A stretch of 64,000 bases of DNA from Actinoplanes sp. NBC_00393 (GTDB lineage: Bacteria > Actinomycetota > Actinomycetes > Mycobacteriales > Micromonosporaceae), in contig NZ_CP107942.1 of the NCBI RefSeq assembly GCF_036053395.1, positions 5,112,501-5,176,500 of the forward strand, given 5' to 3'. The position numbers and the translations under genes were made by a program. Under the pieces are notes generated by a model. That model made no database searches and was not told the DNA's origin. It saw nothing but the letters and a program-made list of their open reading frames with translations. The number at the start of each line of letters is the position of its first letter. Position 1 is the first letter of the stretch. Shown here piece by piece: positions 33,906 to 43,923 of the stretch.

Positions 33906-35389
33906 GACAGGCTGATCCGGTTCGCCGCGGGCGCCCGGGTGGCGATCAGGTCAAGAATGCTGCCGGTGAGCGCGCCGGGCCGCCGGCCGGTCGCCCCGGC
34001 CAGGATCGCCCGGCGGGCCCGGACCAGCGGCACCAGGGCGGCCGGCACCGGGACCCGTCCGGCGTCCTCGACCACGACCAGGTCGAACTCGAGCTCGCCG
34101 TACTCCGGCCGGCCGATCCCGAGGCAGGTGGCGGCCAGCACGTCGGCGTAACGCAGCAGCTCGGTGTGCAGTTGCCGGGTCGGCCGGGCGGCCCGTTGCC
34201 GCCACTCGCGCAGCAGCGCGGCCCGGCCCCGCAGCACCGGCTCCAGCTCCCGGCAGCGGCCGGCGAACCCGGTCATCCCGGCGGCGTCCGCGGTCCACTC
34301 CGGCTCCGCGACGACCCCGTCGAGCATGCGGGTGAGCTGGTGGGCGGACCGTTCGGCGGACTCCAGGGCGCGGTGTGCGGCCAGGTCGGCGAAGGCGGCC
34401 CGGTCGGCTGCGGAGCGTACCGAATCGTCCTGTTCCACGCTTTTGTCCAGCTCGGCGGAGCGGTCCGCGAACTCGGCCCGGGCCCGGCTGAGCGCGGTCC
34501 GCGCGCTCGCCGCGGCCGGCACCGCCTGGGCCAGCCGGCCGCGCAGCCGCCCGGCCCGCCACCACCCGAAGCGGGAGCTCTCGGCCCGGCGCAACGCCTC
34601 GGTCAACCGGTCCACCGACTCGGCGGCGAGGGCCACGGCGCGTTCCGCGACCTCGGCGGCCCGCTGCGCTTCCCGGACCGGACCGCTCAGCCGTTCCCGG
34701 GCCGCGGAGGCGACCTCGTCCCGCCCGGAAGCGGCCTGGTCAGCCGCCTCCCGCGCCTGCGCTGCCGCATCGAGCGCGCTGGTCAGCCGGCGCAGCCAGC
34801 CGGCCGCCGGGGAGGGCTCGCCGAGCCACGGTTCGAGCCGGTGCACGGCGGCCTGCGACCGGGCCAGGATCTTGCGCTGGGTCTCGGCGGCCGCGGCAGC
34901 CGGCGTGCCCGGCCCGGTCCCGCCCTGGTCGACGCGGATCACGGTCGGCCCGGCCGGCAGCCTGGACACCAGCACGTCGAGGGCCGCCGAGGTGGGCGCG
35001 GCGATCAGCACCCGCTCGCCGCGCTCCGCGGCGGCTCGCACGATCTCCAGCACGGTCCGGGTCCGGGTCACGCCGGGCGGCGCCAGAAGACACACCAGAT
35101 CGGGTACGCCCAGAGCCCGCCCCACCACGTCGTCCTCGGCGGCCCCGGGCGGGACCGGCGCATACCGGGCGTCGGCGAGCAGGGGCAGCAGCCGGGGGTT
35201 GACGGTGGCTCCGGCCCGCAGCCGGACGACGGCGTCGCGCTGAATCCGCTCGTCCAGACCGGCGTCACGCTGCGCCGGAACGCGCGCGGCAGCGCCGGCC
35301 GGCCCGCGGGCCGCGCTCAGGGCGAACTCGAGGGCCACGCAGAAGCCGTCGTTCCCGTCGCGATCTAGATCGACAGAGGTCGACGCCAT
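33902..35389 (-). CDS. Degenerate SF1 helicase-like ATPase with coiled coil
   Basis: This 495-aa protein resembles the N-terminal RecA-like half of UvrD/DNA2-type SF1 helicases. The P-loop reads APPGVTRT (103-110), so the invariant Lys is Arg109 and GTGK is lost. The Walker B-like segment FDLVVVEDAGRV (E441, D442) is followed by a motif-III-like ILAGATGRRPG, and the protein then ends: the second RecA domain is missing. Between the motifs lies an Ala/Arg/Glu-rich helical insert (about 160-360), probably coiled coil. ATG 35389 is chosen over an upstream extension that overlaps the divergent amidohydrolase. Catalytic helicase activity is doubtful; a structural or nucleotide-sensing role is possible. 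Confidence 0.6.
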   Translation of the reverse strand: MASTSVDLDRDGNDGFCVALEFALSAARGPAGAAARVPAQRDAGLDERIQRDAVVRLRAGATVNPRLLPLLADARYAPVPPGAAEDDVVGRALGVPDLVCLLAPPGVTRTRTVLEIVRAAAERGERVLIAAPTSAALDVLVSRLPAGPTVIRVDQGGTGPGTPAAAAAETQRKILARSQAAVHRLEPWLGEPSPAAGWLRRLTSALDAAAQAREAADQAASGRDEVASAARERLSGPVREAQRAAEVAERAVALAAESVDRLTEALRRAESSRFGWWRAGRLRGRLAQAVPAAASARTALSRARAEFADRSAELDKSVEQDDSVRSAADRAAFADLAAHRALESAERSAHQLTRMLDGVVAEPEWTADAAGMTGFAGRCRELEPVLRGRAALLREWRQRAARPTRQLHTELLRYADVLAATCLGIGRPEYGELEFDLVVVEDAGRVPVPAALVPLVRARRAILAGATGRRPGALTGSILDLIATRAPAANRISLS

Positions 35390-35456
35390 TCGCCCACCAT
35401 AGTTGCGCGGTGGATAGCCTCCAAAAGAATCATCCGGATCGGGCAGGCTGAAGGCC

Positions 35457-37097
35457 ATGATCTCCGCTGACCTGATCCTCACCGGCGGGCCGGTGTTCAC
35501 CGCCGACCCGGCACGCGCCAACGCCACCACGGTCGCCGTCCGCGACGGCCGGATCCTCGCCGTCGGCGCCGACGAGGTACGCGAGCTGGCCGGCCCGGAC
35601 ACCGAGACCGTGGACCTGCGCGGCCGGCTGCTGCTCCCCGGTTTCCAGGACGCCCACGTGCACGCGGTGCTGGGCGGCGTCGAGCTGACCCAGTGCGACC
35701 TGTCCGGCACCACCGACCTCGACGAGTACCTGCGACGGGTCCGGGCGTACGCGGACCGCAACCCCGGCTTGGAGTGGATCACCGGCGGCGGATGGGCGAT
35801 GGAGAGCTTCCCGGGTGGCGTGCCGGGCCGGGAACTGCTGGACCGGGTGGTCCCCGACCGGCCGGTGTACCTGGTCAACCGGGATCACCACGGCGCCTGG
35901 GTGAACAGCCGGGCGCTCGAGGCGGCCGGGATCACCGCGGATTCCACCGATCCGGCGGACGGGCGGATCGACCGGGCGCCCGACGGCTCCCCGGCGGGTG
36001 GCCTGCAGGAGGGGGCCATGCAGCTGGTCGCGGCGCTGCTGCCGGTGGTGACGCCGGAGGAACGGCTGGCGGGTCTGCTCCGGGCGCAGGAGCTGCTGCA
36101 TTCGCTCGGCGTGACGGCCTGGCAGGACGCGATGCTCTGCGGCACGAACGGCTATCCGGACGTGTCCGACGCGTACCGGACGGCGGCCGCCGAGGGGTTG
36201 CTCACCGCGACCGTGATCGGCGCGCTCTGGTGGGACCGTGACTTCGGCGCCGAACAGATCCCGGACCTGGTCGCCAAGCGCGAGCGGTTCACCGTCGGGC
36301 GGCTGCGCAGCGACACCGTGAAGCTGATGCTCGACGGGGTGGCGGAGAACTTCACGGCCGCGATGACCTCGCCGTACCTGGACGGGTGCGGGTGCGCCAC
36401 CACGAATCGGGGACTGTCGTTCATCGACCCGGCGGCCCTGCCGGGCTATGTGACCGAGCTGGACGCGCTCGGCTTCCAGGTGCACTTCCACGCCCTGGGC
36501 GACCGGGCGGTCCGGGACGCGCTGGACGCGGTGGCCGCGGCCCGGGCGGCGAACGGGTTCCGCGACACCCGGCCGCACCTGGCGCATCTGCAGGTGGTGC
36601 ACCCGCAGGACGTGCCCCGCTTCCGGGCGCTGGGGGCGACGGCGAACCTGCAGGCGTACTGGGCGTCGCACGAGCCGCAGATGGACGACCTGACCATCCC
36701 GTTCCTGGACCCGGCGCTGGCCGCGCGGCAGTACCCGTTCGGGGATCTGCTGCGGGCCGGGACGCACCTGGCAGCCGGCAGCGACTGGCCGGTCACCACG
36801 CCGGACCCGTTGCAGGCGATCCACGTCGCGGTGAACCGGGCGCACCACGGCAGCGACTACGAGCCGTTCCTCGGCGGGCAGGCGCTGGATCTGGGAGCCG
36901 CGCTGACGGCGTACACGGCGGGTTCGGCGTACGTGAACCGGCTCGACGACGCCGGCACGCTGCGGCCGGGGAACCGGGCCGACCTGGTGGTGCTGGACCG
37001 CGACCCGTTCGCCGCGCCGGCCCGGGAGATCGGCGACGCCCGGGTCGCGCTCACCTACGTCGACGGACGACGGGTGTACGCGGCCCCGGACGCCTGA
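35457..37097 (+). CDS. YtcJ-type amidohydrolase (amidohydrolase family 3)
   Basis: The 546-aa protein has the metal-dependent hydrolase pattern. An N-terminal beta-sandwich (ADLILTGGPVFTADPA) is followed by FQDAHVHA with the metal-binding HxH, then NRDHHGAWVNS, HFHALGDRAV and AAGSDWPVT with the catalytic Asp. It ends with the composite strand GNRADLVVLDRDPF. Members hydrolyse N-acyl or cyclic amide bonds; the substrate is unknown. It is divergent from the helicase-like gene and converges with the coiled-coil gene (4 bp apart). Confidence 0.9.
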   Translation: MISADLILTGGPVFTADPARANATTVAVRDGRILAVGADEVRELAGPDTETVDLRGRLLLPGFQDAHVHAVLGGVELTQCDLSGTTDLDEYLRRVRAYADRNPGLEWITGGGWAMESFPGGVPGRELLDRVVPDRPVYLVNRDHHGAWVNSRALEAAGITADSTDPADGRIDRAPDGSPAGGLQEGAMQLVAALLPVVTPEERLAGLLRAQELLHSLGVTAWQDAMLCGTNGYPDVSDAYRTAAAEGLLTATVIGALWWDRDFGAEQIPDLVAKRERFTVGRLRSDTVKLMLDGVAENFTAAMTSPYLDGCGCATTNRGLSFIDPAALPGYVTELDALGFQVHFHALGDRAVRDALDAVAAARAANGFRDTRPHLAHLQVVHPQDVPRFRALGATANLQAYWASHEPQMDDLTIPFLDPALAARQYPFGDLLRAGTHLAAGSDWPVTTPDPLQAIHVAVNRAHHGSDYEPFLGGQALDLGAALTAYTAGSAYVNRLDDAGTLRPGNRADLVVLDRDPFAAPAREIGDARVALTYVDGRRVYAAPDA

Positions 37098-37101
37098 CGC
37101 C

Positions 37102-37806
37102 TCACTTGGCGGCGGGCTCGTCCTTCTCGTCGTCGAGGTCCTCGTCGAAGTTCTCGTCGGCGGCCTGGGCGTGCCGCGGCGGGGCCGGGGCGGCCTCCAG
37201 CTCCTCGGCGATCGGCTCCTCCTCGATGATGTCGCCGGTGACCTGCGGCGCGTCCATCCACAGGGCGCGCAGCTGGCCCTGCATGAAGGCGGTGAGCCGG
37301 CTGCGGTACTCGCGGTCGAAGTCCTCCAGGGCCTCGATCTGCGCCTGCAGCGACTCCCGCTTGGCGCCCAGGCTGCCGACGACGTCGTCGTAGCGCTGCT
37401 GGGCCTGGTGGCGCAGCTGCTCGGCGCCGGCCACCGCGTCGGCGCCGATGGTCTCGGCCCGGGACCGGGCGTCCGCGACGATCTTCTCGGCGGTGCGGCG
37501 GGCCTCCTCGGCGTGCGACTGCGCGTCGCGAGCCATCTGTTCGGCGGCGGCCCGCGCCTCGGCCATCACCCGGTCCGCCTCGCGGCGCACGTTGTTGGCG
37601 TGGGCCTGCGCGTCGCGGGCGATCTGTTCGGCGGCGGCCAGCGCGTCCGTACGGATCTTGTCCGCGTGGTGCTGGGCACTGGCCACGTGCTCCTCGGCCG
37701 TACGCTGAGCGAGGGCCAGCACTTGCAGAGCCTGGTTCGGCAGGCCGGGGTTGGGTGCGATCACCGCGTGCTCCGAGGTTTCACCGTTCGTCCCATTGAG
37801 CAGCAC
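37102..37806 (-). CDS. Coiled-coil protein (DivIVA/Scy-FilP-like)
   Basis: The 234-aa protein is dominated by a regular Ala/Glu/Arg heptad-like region (about 25-175) with repeated AAEQxARDAQxHA units, as in polar-growth coiled-coil proteins of actinomycetes. It ends in a strongly acidic tail. It has no signal peptide or membrane segment. GTG 37806 is the first start, with AGAAGG about 11 bases upstream. A cytoskeletal or polarity role is inference from sequence character; low complexity makes homology uncertain. Confidence 0.7.
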   Translation of the reverse strand: MLLNGTNGETSEHAVIAPNPGLPNQALQVLALAQRTAEEHVASAQHHADKIRTDALAAAEQIARDAQAHANNVRREADRVMAEARAAAEQMARDAQSHAEEARRTAEKIVADARSRAETIGADAVAGAEQLRHQAQQRYDDVVGSLGAKRESLQAQIEALEDFDREYRSRLTAFMQGQLRALWMDAPQVTGDIIEEEPIAEELEAAPAPPRHAQAADENFDEDLDDEKDEPAAK

Positions 37807-38022
37807 TTCGACACGATCCTTCTCTGCTTGTCAGCCTGGCTGACGCACCGGTTCGACCGGTGCCGCTCCGGAATTCCCGGCCGGAGCACTGACCATGATC
37901 GGCGGATGCTACCAAGCTGAACTGGACGGATGCGAGAGAGCTTCGGTAACCGATCGATCACCCGGGGTAGCCGTTTGGTGATTCTGGACAAAAAACCACA
38001 AGCCGCCCATTAGGCTCGATAC

Positions 38023-38733
38023 ATGGGATCACGCCGCTCCGCGGTCTTACTGACTGCCGCCCTGACCGTCCTCACCATCGGGGCAGCCGCACCGGCCGAA
38101 GCCGACTCCGACCGCGTGGTCGCGTTCTGGAGCATGAACGAGCCGAGCGGGACCAGCCGGATGCTGGACAGCAGCGGCAACGGCCTGCACGGCCGGGTCG
38201 GCGACGAGGTCGGCACCGGGACGCCCGCGGAGACCGACCGCGGCTACCGCTTCGAACGCCTCGAACCGGACACCCCGCCGGCACGCCCCGGGCACCTGGT
38301 CGTCGTCCCGCACCACGCGGCCCTGAACCCGGGCAGCCGGAACTTCGCGGTGACGCTGCGACTGCGCACCACCGGCAAGTTCGGCAACATCGTTCAGAAG
38401 GGACAGGCCACGGTGGCCGGCGGCAGTTTCAAGCTGCAGATCCCGAACGGGCGCGTGGAGTGCACGTACCGGGGTTCCGCGGGCACCGTCGAGGTCTTCG
38501 CGCCGTACCGGATCAACGACGGGTACTGGCACATGGTCAAGTGCGCCCGGGTCCGGGGCGGGGTGGCCCTGATCATCGACGGGCGCCTGGTGGCGTCGAA
38601 GACCGGCTGGACCGGGCCGATCGCCAACGGATGGCCGGTCACCATCGGCGGCAAGCTCGACTGCGACCAGGTCGAGGTCGGCTGCGACTACTACGCCGGC
38701 GACCTCGACTACGTCCTGATCGAGACCGACTGA
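38023..38733 (+). CDS. Secreted LamG / concanavalin-A-like protein
   Basis: This 236-aa protein has a Sec signal peptide (cleavage near AEA-D, residue 27). The mature region is a LamG-type jelly roll: VVAFWSMNEPSGTSRMLDSSGNGLHG, then FAVTLRLRT, DGYWHMVKCAR and ALIIDGRLVAS. Four cysteines may form two disulfides. Such domains bind sugars or cell-surface ligands; no catalytic residues are evident. It is a single gene ending at a bidirectional terminator shared with araA. Confidence 0.85.
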   Translation: MGSRRSAVLLTAALTVLTIGAAAPAEADSDRVVAFWSMNEPSGTSRMLDSSGNGLHGRVGDEVGTGTPAETDRGYRFERLEPDTPPARPGHLVVVPHHAALNPGSRNFAVTLRLRTTGKFGNIVQKGQATVAGGSFKLQIPNGRVECTYRGSAGTVEVFAPYRINDGYWHMVKCARVRGGVALIIDGRLVASKTGWTGPIANGWPVTIGGKLDCDQVEVGCDYYAGDLDYVLIETD

Positions 38734-38735
38734 CA

Positions 38736-38764
38736 CCCGGCGCGGCCGACACGGCCGCGCCGGG
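38736..38764. terminator. Bidirectional terminator between the LamG gene and araA
   Basis: CCCGGCGCGGCCG (38736-38748) and its complement (38752-38764) make a perfect 13-bp stem with a 3-nt loop, between two convergent stops (38733 and 38772). Confidence 0.75.
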
Positions 38765-38771
38765 CACATGA

Positions 38772-40256
38772 TCAGCGGCCGAAGCCGCGGGCCAGGCGGT
38801 GGTACGCCTGATTCCAGCGCACCTCCTTGACGAACGACCGGGTCGTGGTCGCCTCGTCGATCACCAGCAACTCGGTGCCGGCCATCTCGGCCAGGTCGGC
38901 CAACTCCTCCGCGCCCACCGACGCCGACAGCACGGTGTGGTGCGGGCCGCCCGCGGTGAGCCAGCACTCGGCCGAGGTGGACAGCGACGGCGCGGGCTTC
39001 CACACCGCCCGGGCGACCGGCAGCTTCGGCAGCGGCTCGGTCGGCGGCACCACCTCGATCTCGTTGGCCACCAGGCGGAACCGCTCCCCCAGGTCGGCCA
39101 GGCCGAGCACCACCGCGGGACCGGGGACGGCGTCGAACACCAGCCGGACCGGGTCCTCGCGGCCGCCGATGCCGAGCGGGTGGATCTCCACCCGCGGGGT
39201 GCCGGCGGCGATGGTCGGGCACACCTCGAGCATGTGGGCGCCGAGGATCACCTCGTTGCCCGGCGTCAGGTCGTAGGTGTAGTCCTCCATGAAGGAGGTG
39301 GCGCCACCCGGAGCCATCGCCTTGAGCGTGTGCACGAGCACCGAGGTCTTCCAGTCACCCTCACCGCCGAAGCCGTAGCCGTCGGCCATCAGCCGCTGCA
39401 CGGCCAGACCGGGCAGCTGGCGCAGCCCGCCCAGGTCCTCGAAGTTGGTGGTGAACGCCCGGAACCCGCCCTCGGTGAGGAACTGCCGCAGGCCCAGCTC
39501 GATGCGGGCCGCGTAGCGCAGCGAGTCGAGCCGCTCCCCCAGCAGCTCCGGGGCGATCTCGTAGATGTCCTGGTACTCGGCGACCACCTTGTCGATCTCG
39601 GTGTCGAGGATCTGGTCCACCACCGCGACGAGATCGTTCACCCCGTACGTGTTCACCGAGACACCGAAGCGCAACTGCGCTTCGACCTTGTCCCCCTCGG
39701 TGACCGCGACATCGCGCATGTTGTCACCGAAGCGGGCCAGCTTCAGGCTGCGCATCGCGGCATAGCCGCGGGCGGCCTTCACCCAGGTGGAGATCCGCGA
39801 GACCACCGCCGGGTTGGTGACGTGCCCGGCCACGGTCTTGCGGGGTACGCCCAGACGGCTCTCGATGAACCCGAACTCCCGGTCGCCGTGCGCGGCCTGG
39901 TTGAGGTTCATGAAGTCCATGTCGATCTCGGACCAGGGCAGCGCCACGTTGTGCTGGGTGTGCAGGTGCAGCAGCGGGGCCCGCAGCGCGTCCAGCCCGG
40001 CGATCCACATCTTCGCCGGGGAGAACGTGTGCATCCAGGTGATCACGCCGAGCACGCCGGGGGTCGACGAGGCCCGCCGGCAGACGTCGAGGATCTGCTC
40101 CGGCGTGGTCAGCACCGGCTGCCAGACCACGTCCACGTCGAGCTGCCCGTTCAGGGTGCGGGCGATCTCCTGCGACTGCGAAGCGACCTGCTCCAGCGTC
40201 TCCGGGCCGTAGAGGCCCTGACTGCCGGTGAGGAACCAGACTTCCGCGTTGCTCAT
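38772..40256 (-). CDS. araA: L-arabinose isomerase
   Basis: The 494-aa protein starts [19 protein letters not shown], the conserved AraA N-terminus. The metal/catalytic positions are visible: Glu in [11 protein letters not shown], Glu in [10 protein letters not shown], His in [10 protein letters not shown] and His in [10 protein letters not shown]. It converts L-arabinose to L-ribulose with Mn2+. ATG 40256 is 5 bp after the upstream permease stop, so it is the last gene of the import operon. The kinase (AraB) is not in the window and AraD lies 8 kb away. Confidence 0.95.
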   Translation of the reverse strand: MSNAEVWFLTGSQGLYGPETLEQVASQSQEIARTLNGQLDVDVVWQPVLTTPEQILDVCRRASSTPGVLGVITWMHTFSPAKMWIAGLDALRAPLLHLHTQHNVALPWSEIDMDFMNLNQAAHGDREFGFIESRLGVPRKTVAGHVTNPAVVSRISTWVKAARGYAAMRSLKLARFGDNMRDVAVTEGDKVEAQLRFGVSVNTYGVNDLVAVVDQILDTEIDKVVAEYQDIYEIAPELLGERLDSLRYAARIELGLRQFLTEGGFRAFTTNFEDLGGLRQLPGLAVQRLMADGYGFGGEGDWKTSVLVHTLKAMAPGGATSFMEDYTYDLTPGNEVILGAHMLEVCPTIAAGTPRVEIHPLGIGGREDPVRLVFDAVPGPAVVLGLADLGERFRLVANEIEVVPPTEPLPKLPVARAVWKPAPSLSTSAECWLTAGGPHHTVLSASVGAEELADLAEMAGTELLVIDEATTTRSFVKEVRWNQAYHRLARGFGR

Positions 40257-40261
40257 CGGGG

Positions 40262-41287
40262 TTACTTCACCTTTCTGGTGACGAGCCGTTGCATGACGAT
40301 GAAGGCGAAGAGCAGAACGCCGACGATGATCCGGGTCCACGCGGAGTTGAGGTCGCCCTGGAAGATGATGATCGTCTGAATCAGGCCGGTGACCAGCACG
40401 CCGAGCAGGGTGCCGAGCACATAACCGGAACCGCCGGTCAGCAGCACACCACCGATGACGCACGCCGCGATCGCATCGAGCTCCAGGCCGCTGCCCTGCA
40501 GGGCCCAGCCGGAGGTGGAGTTGATGCTGAACAGCACGCCACCGAGCGCGGCGCAGAAACCGCTGATGGTGTAGACGGCGATCCGGGTGCGGCCCACCGG
40601 CAGGCCCATCAGCAGCGCCGAGTCGGCGTTGCCGCCGATGGCGTACACGTTGCGGCCGAACCGGGTCCAGGCCAGCACCGCGGCGGCGATCAGCACCGTG
40701 ACCAGCGCGATGATGGCGATCGGCTTGGTGACGACGCCGTCGGCGAGCGGGATGCGGTACTCCGAGATCGCCTTCCACATCCCGTCGCGGATCGGGATCG
40801 AGTCCTGGTTGATGAACAGCGCGATGCCGCGGGCCAGGAACAGGCCGGCCAGGGTGGCGATGAACGGCTCCACCTTGAAGTAGTGGATCACCGCGCCCTG
40901 CCCGGCGCCGAGCAGCGAGCCCAGGACCAGGACCAGCACCAGTACGACCAGCGGCGGCCACCCGCCCTGCAGCAGCGTGGCGGTCAGCGTGGTGGTCATC
41001 GAGATGACCGCGCCCACCGACAGGTCGATGCCGCCGGTCAGGATCACGAAGGTCATCCCGACCGCGACCACCAGCAGCACCGCGTTGTCGCGGAACAGGT
41101 TGACCACGACGCTCGGCTGCCCGAAGTTCTCGTAGTTGGCCACCGCGCTGCTGTACATGATCACCAGCAGGGCCAGGGTCGCGAGGATCGGGATGTACTT
41201 GGCGTTCGGCCGGTACACCCGGCGGCGCGGGTTGAGCGGCGACTCGGGCTTCTTGCCGGTCTCCGGGGTGATGTCGACAGTGGTCAT
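40262..41287 (-). CDS. yjfF: Sugar ABC transporter permease (YjfF-like)
   Basis: This 341-aa permease of the ribose/galactofuranose class has about 9-10 membrane helices. Conserved segments include [21 protein letters not shown] and [30 protein letters not shown]. It overlaps the preceding permease by 4 nt (ATGA). In E. coli YtfQRT-YjfF imports galactofuranose; linkage to araA here suggests arabinose (perhaps arabinofuranose), which is inference. Confidence 0.88.
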   Translation of the reverse strand: MTTVDITPETGKKPESPLNPRRRVYRPNAKYIPILATLALLVIMYSSAVANYENFGQPSVVVNLFRDNAVLLVVAVGMTFVILTGGIDLSVGAVISMTTTLTATLLQGGWPPLVVLVLVLVLGSLLGAGQGAVIHYFKVEPFIATLAGLFLARGIALFINQDSIPIRDGMWKAISEYRIPLADGVVTKPIAIIALVTVLIAAAVLAWTRFGRNVYAIGGNADSALLMGLPVGRTRIAVYTISGFCAALGGVLFSINSTSGWALQGSGLELDAIAACVIGGVLLTGGSGYVLGTLLGVLVTGLIQTIIIFQGDLNSAWTRIIVGVLLFAFIVMQRLVTRKVK

Positions 41288-42306
41288 GCTGGCACCTCCG
41301 CCCGGACGGCGGGTCGAGACTTGAAGCGCCCGAACACCTTCTGGCGGAAGGTCGGCGACTGGGACAGGCAGAGCGCGACCACTACCACGGCCTTGAACAG
41401 CAGGGTGGCCTTGGACGGCACACCGACCGCGACCACGGTGACGGACAGCGTCTGGATGAGGATCGCGCCGATGACCGTGCCGGCGATCGAGAACCGGCCA
41501 CCGATCAGCGCGGTTCCGCCGATCACCACGGCCAGGATGGCGTCAAGCTCGATCAGGTTGCCGGCCGCGATGCTGTCGGCGCTCTTGATGTTGGCGCTGT
41601 AGATCAGGCCGGCCAGGCCGGCGAAGGCGCCGGACACCACGTACACCATGATCGTGATCCGCCGTGCCCCGATGCCGGCCAGCCGGCTGGCGGTGGGACT
41701 GCCGCCGACCGACTCCAGCAGCAGGCCCAGCGCGGTGCGCCGGGTGAGCAGAGTGATCAGGACGACGGCGGCGGTGGCGATCAGGAACGCCACCGGCAGC
41801 GCCAGGAAGAACCCGGTGGCCATCGTCGCGTACGGCCGGGACTGGACGTTGATGATCTGGCCGTCGGTGATCAGCTGGGCGATGCCCCGGCCGGCCACCA
41901 TCAGGATCAGCGTGGCGATGATCGGCTGGATGCCGATCACCGCGACGAGCGCGCCGTTCCACAGACCCATCAGCGCCGACACCGCGATCGCGACGAGGAT
42001 GATGAGCAGCACCGCGCCCACGTCGTTCTGGTTGCCGAGGTCGCTGATCAGCAGACAGGCGGTGGCGCCGGAGATGGCCATCACCGAGCCCACCGACAGG
42101 TCGATGCCGCCGGTCGCGATCACCAGGGTCATGCCCAGGGCGACCAGGACCAGCGGCGCGCTGCCGCGCAGGATGTCGATCAGGGTGCCGAAGAGGTGGC
42201 CGTCCCGGACCGTGACGAACTGATTGGAGGTGAACATGTTGACGACCAGCAGCGCCACCAGGATGGCGGACGGCCAGAACAACCGGTTCTTCAGGATGGA
42301 CGTCAT
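41284..42306 (-). CDS. ytfT: Sugar ABC transporter permease (YtfT-like)
   Basis: This 340-aa permease is homologous to the next one, with [24 protein letters not shown] and [30 protein letters not shown]. It overlaps the ATPase gene upstream and the second permease downstream by 4 nt each, so translation of the three is tightly coupled. Confidence 0.88.
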   Translation of the reverse strand: MTSILKNRLFWPSAILVALLVVNMFTSNQFVTVRDGHLFGTLIDILRGSAPLVLVALGMTLVIATGGIDLSVGSVMAISGATACLLISDLGNQNDVGAVLLIILVAIAVSALMGLWNGALVAVIGIQPIIATLILMVAGRGIAQLITDGQIINVQSRPYATMATGFFLALPVAFLIATAAVVLITLLTRRTALGLLLESVGGSPTASRLAGIGARRITIMVYVVSGAFAGLAGLIYSANIKSADSIAAGNLIELDAILAVVIGGTALIGGRFSIAGTVIGAILIQTLSVTVVAVGVPSKATLLFKAVVVVALCLSQSPTFRQKVFGRFKSRPAVRAEVPA

Positions 42307-43844
42307 GAGGTAGCTCCGCTGGCGGTCTGTCCACTAGCAATCGTCTGCATGATGCGGTCCGCGTCGATGTCGGCGGTGTTCTCCAGCTCCTCGACCAGCC
42401 GCCGGTCCCGCAGGACCTCGATCTTGTGGCTGAGCCGGAGCACCTCCTCCAGCTCGGCGCTGACGAAGAGCACCGCCATACCGCCGTCGGACAGCTCGGC
42501 GACCAGTTTCTGGATCTCCGCCTTGGCGCCGACGTCGATGCCGCGGGTCGGCTCGTCGATGATGAGCAGCTTCGGCTCGGTGATCAGCCAGCGGGCGAGC
42601 AGCACCTTCTGCTGGTTGCCGCCACTGAGGTTGCGGACCGGGCGCTCCGGGTCGGCCGGCCGGATCTGCAGCGCCTTGATGTACTTCTCGACGATCTCGT
42701 CCTGCCGCTTGCGCGGGATCGGACGGGTCCAGCCCCGCGATGCCTGCAGCGCCAGGATGATGTTCTCCCGGACGCTCAGGTCACCGAGGATGCCCTCGGT
42801 GCGCCGGTTCTCCGAGGAGAAGGCGATCCCGCGCTTCATCGCGACCTGCGGGCTGCGCAGGTTGGCCGGCTTGCCGTCGATGTGCAGCTCACCGGTGTCC
42901 GCCTTGTCGGCGCCGAAGAGCAGACGAGCCAATTCGGTACGCCCGGAGCCGAGCAGACCGGCCAGCCCGACCACCTCACCCTCGTGGATGGTCAGATCGT
43001 ACGGAGCGATCGCGCCGGTCCGGCCCAGACTCTTCGCCTCGATGAGCGGCTTGGCCTCGGCCGCGCGGGCCCGGGTGCGCTGCGCCTTGTCCTCCAGGTC
43101 CTCCAGCGCGGCGAGTTCCTTGCCGATCATCTTCTCGACGAGCTGCACCTGCGGGAGCTCCGCGGTGCGGTACTCCCCGATCAGCTGGCCGTTGCGCAGC
43201 ACGGTGAGCCGGTCGGAGACCTCGTAGATCTGGTCGAGGAAGTGCGAGACGAACAGGATCGCCACCCCGTCGGCCTTGAGCCGCCGCATCACCGCGAACA
43301 GCTGCTCCACCTCGGAGGCGTCCAGGCTGGAGGTCGGCTCGTCGAGGATGAGAACGCGTGCCGAGACGTCCACGGCGCGGGCGATGGCGACCATCTGCTG
43401 GATGGCCAGCGAGTAGCTGTCCAGCGGCGCCGACACGTCGAGGTGCAGGTCAAGCCGGGCGAGCAGCTCCTCGGCGCGCCGCCGCATCTTGCCCCACTGG
43501 ATCCGGCCGAACTTCCGCGGCTCCCGCCCGATGAAGATGTTCTCCGCCACCGACAGGTTGGTGCAGAGGTTGACCTCCTGATAGACCGTGCTGACCCCGG
43601 CCTGCTGGGCCTGCAGCGGTCCGGAGATCCGCACCGGCTCACCACCGAGCTCGATCTCGCCGCCGTCGATCTCGTAGACGCCGGTCAAAACCTTGATCAG
43701 GGTGGACTTGCCGGCCCCGTTCTCCCCCATGAGGGCGTGGATCTCACCGGGGAACAGGCGGAAATCGACGCCGTCGAGTGCGACGACGCCGGGAAAGACT
43801 TTTCGGATCCCGGTCATCTCCAGGACCGGGGACTGCTCGCCCAT
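42303..43844 (-). CDS. ytfR: Sugar ABC transporter ATP-binding protein, two ABC domains (YtfR-like)
   Basis: The 513-aa protein is a tandem ABC ATPase of the RbsA/YtfR type. The first domain has Walker A GENGAGKST (about 39-47) and Walker B VLILDEPTSSLD. The second has the degenerate signals typical of this family (LAGLLGSGRTELARLLFG) with signature NLSGGNQQKVLLARWL and LLIIDEPTRGIDVGAK. It powers monosaccharide import. A strong hairpin separates it from the binding-protein gene upstream. Confidence 0.93.
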   Translation of the reverse strand: MGEQSPVLEMTGIRKVFPGVVALDGVDFRLFPGEIHALMGENGAGKSTLIKVLTGVYEIDGGEIELGGEPVRISGPLQAQQAGVSTVYQEVNLCTNLSVAENIFIGREPRKFGRIQWGKMRRRAEELLARLDLHLDVSAPLDSYSLAIQQMVAIARAVDVSARVLILDEPTSSLDASEVEQLFAVMRRLKADGVAILFVSHFLDQIYEVSDRLTVLRNGQLIGEYRTAELPQVQLVEKMIGKELAALEDLEDKAQRTRARAAEAKPLIEAKSLGRTGAIAPYDLTIHEGEVVGLAGLLGSGRTELARLLFGADKADTGELHIDGKPANLRSPQVAMKRGIAFSSENRRTEGILGDLSVRENIILALQASRGWTRPIPRKRQDEIVEKYIKALQIRPADPERPVRNLSGGNQQKVLLARWLITEPKLLIIDEPTRGIDVGAKAEIQKLVAELSDGGMAVLFVSAELEEVLRLSHKIEVLRDRRLVEELENTADIDADRIMQTIASGQTASGATS

Positions 43845-43874
43845 TGGTGCTCCGTTTCGAGCTGAGTCTCGAAG

Positions 43875-43916
43875 CCCGTTGTTGCCCCGGCCGGGCCGGC
43901 CGGGGCAACAAGCGGG
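43875..43916 (-). terminator. Intra-operon hairpin between binding protein and ATPase genes
   Basis: TTGTTGCCCCGGCC (43879-43892) pairs with GGCCGGGGCAACAA (43898-43911), a 14-bp stem with a 5-nt loop, extended by CCCG/CGGG across a bulge. It lies in the 79-bp gap after the binding-protein stop and likely gives differential expression. Confidence 0.65.
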
Positions 43917-43923
43917 TTATCGA

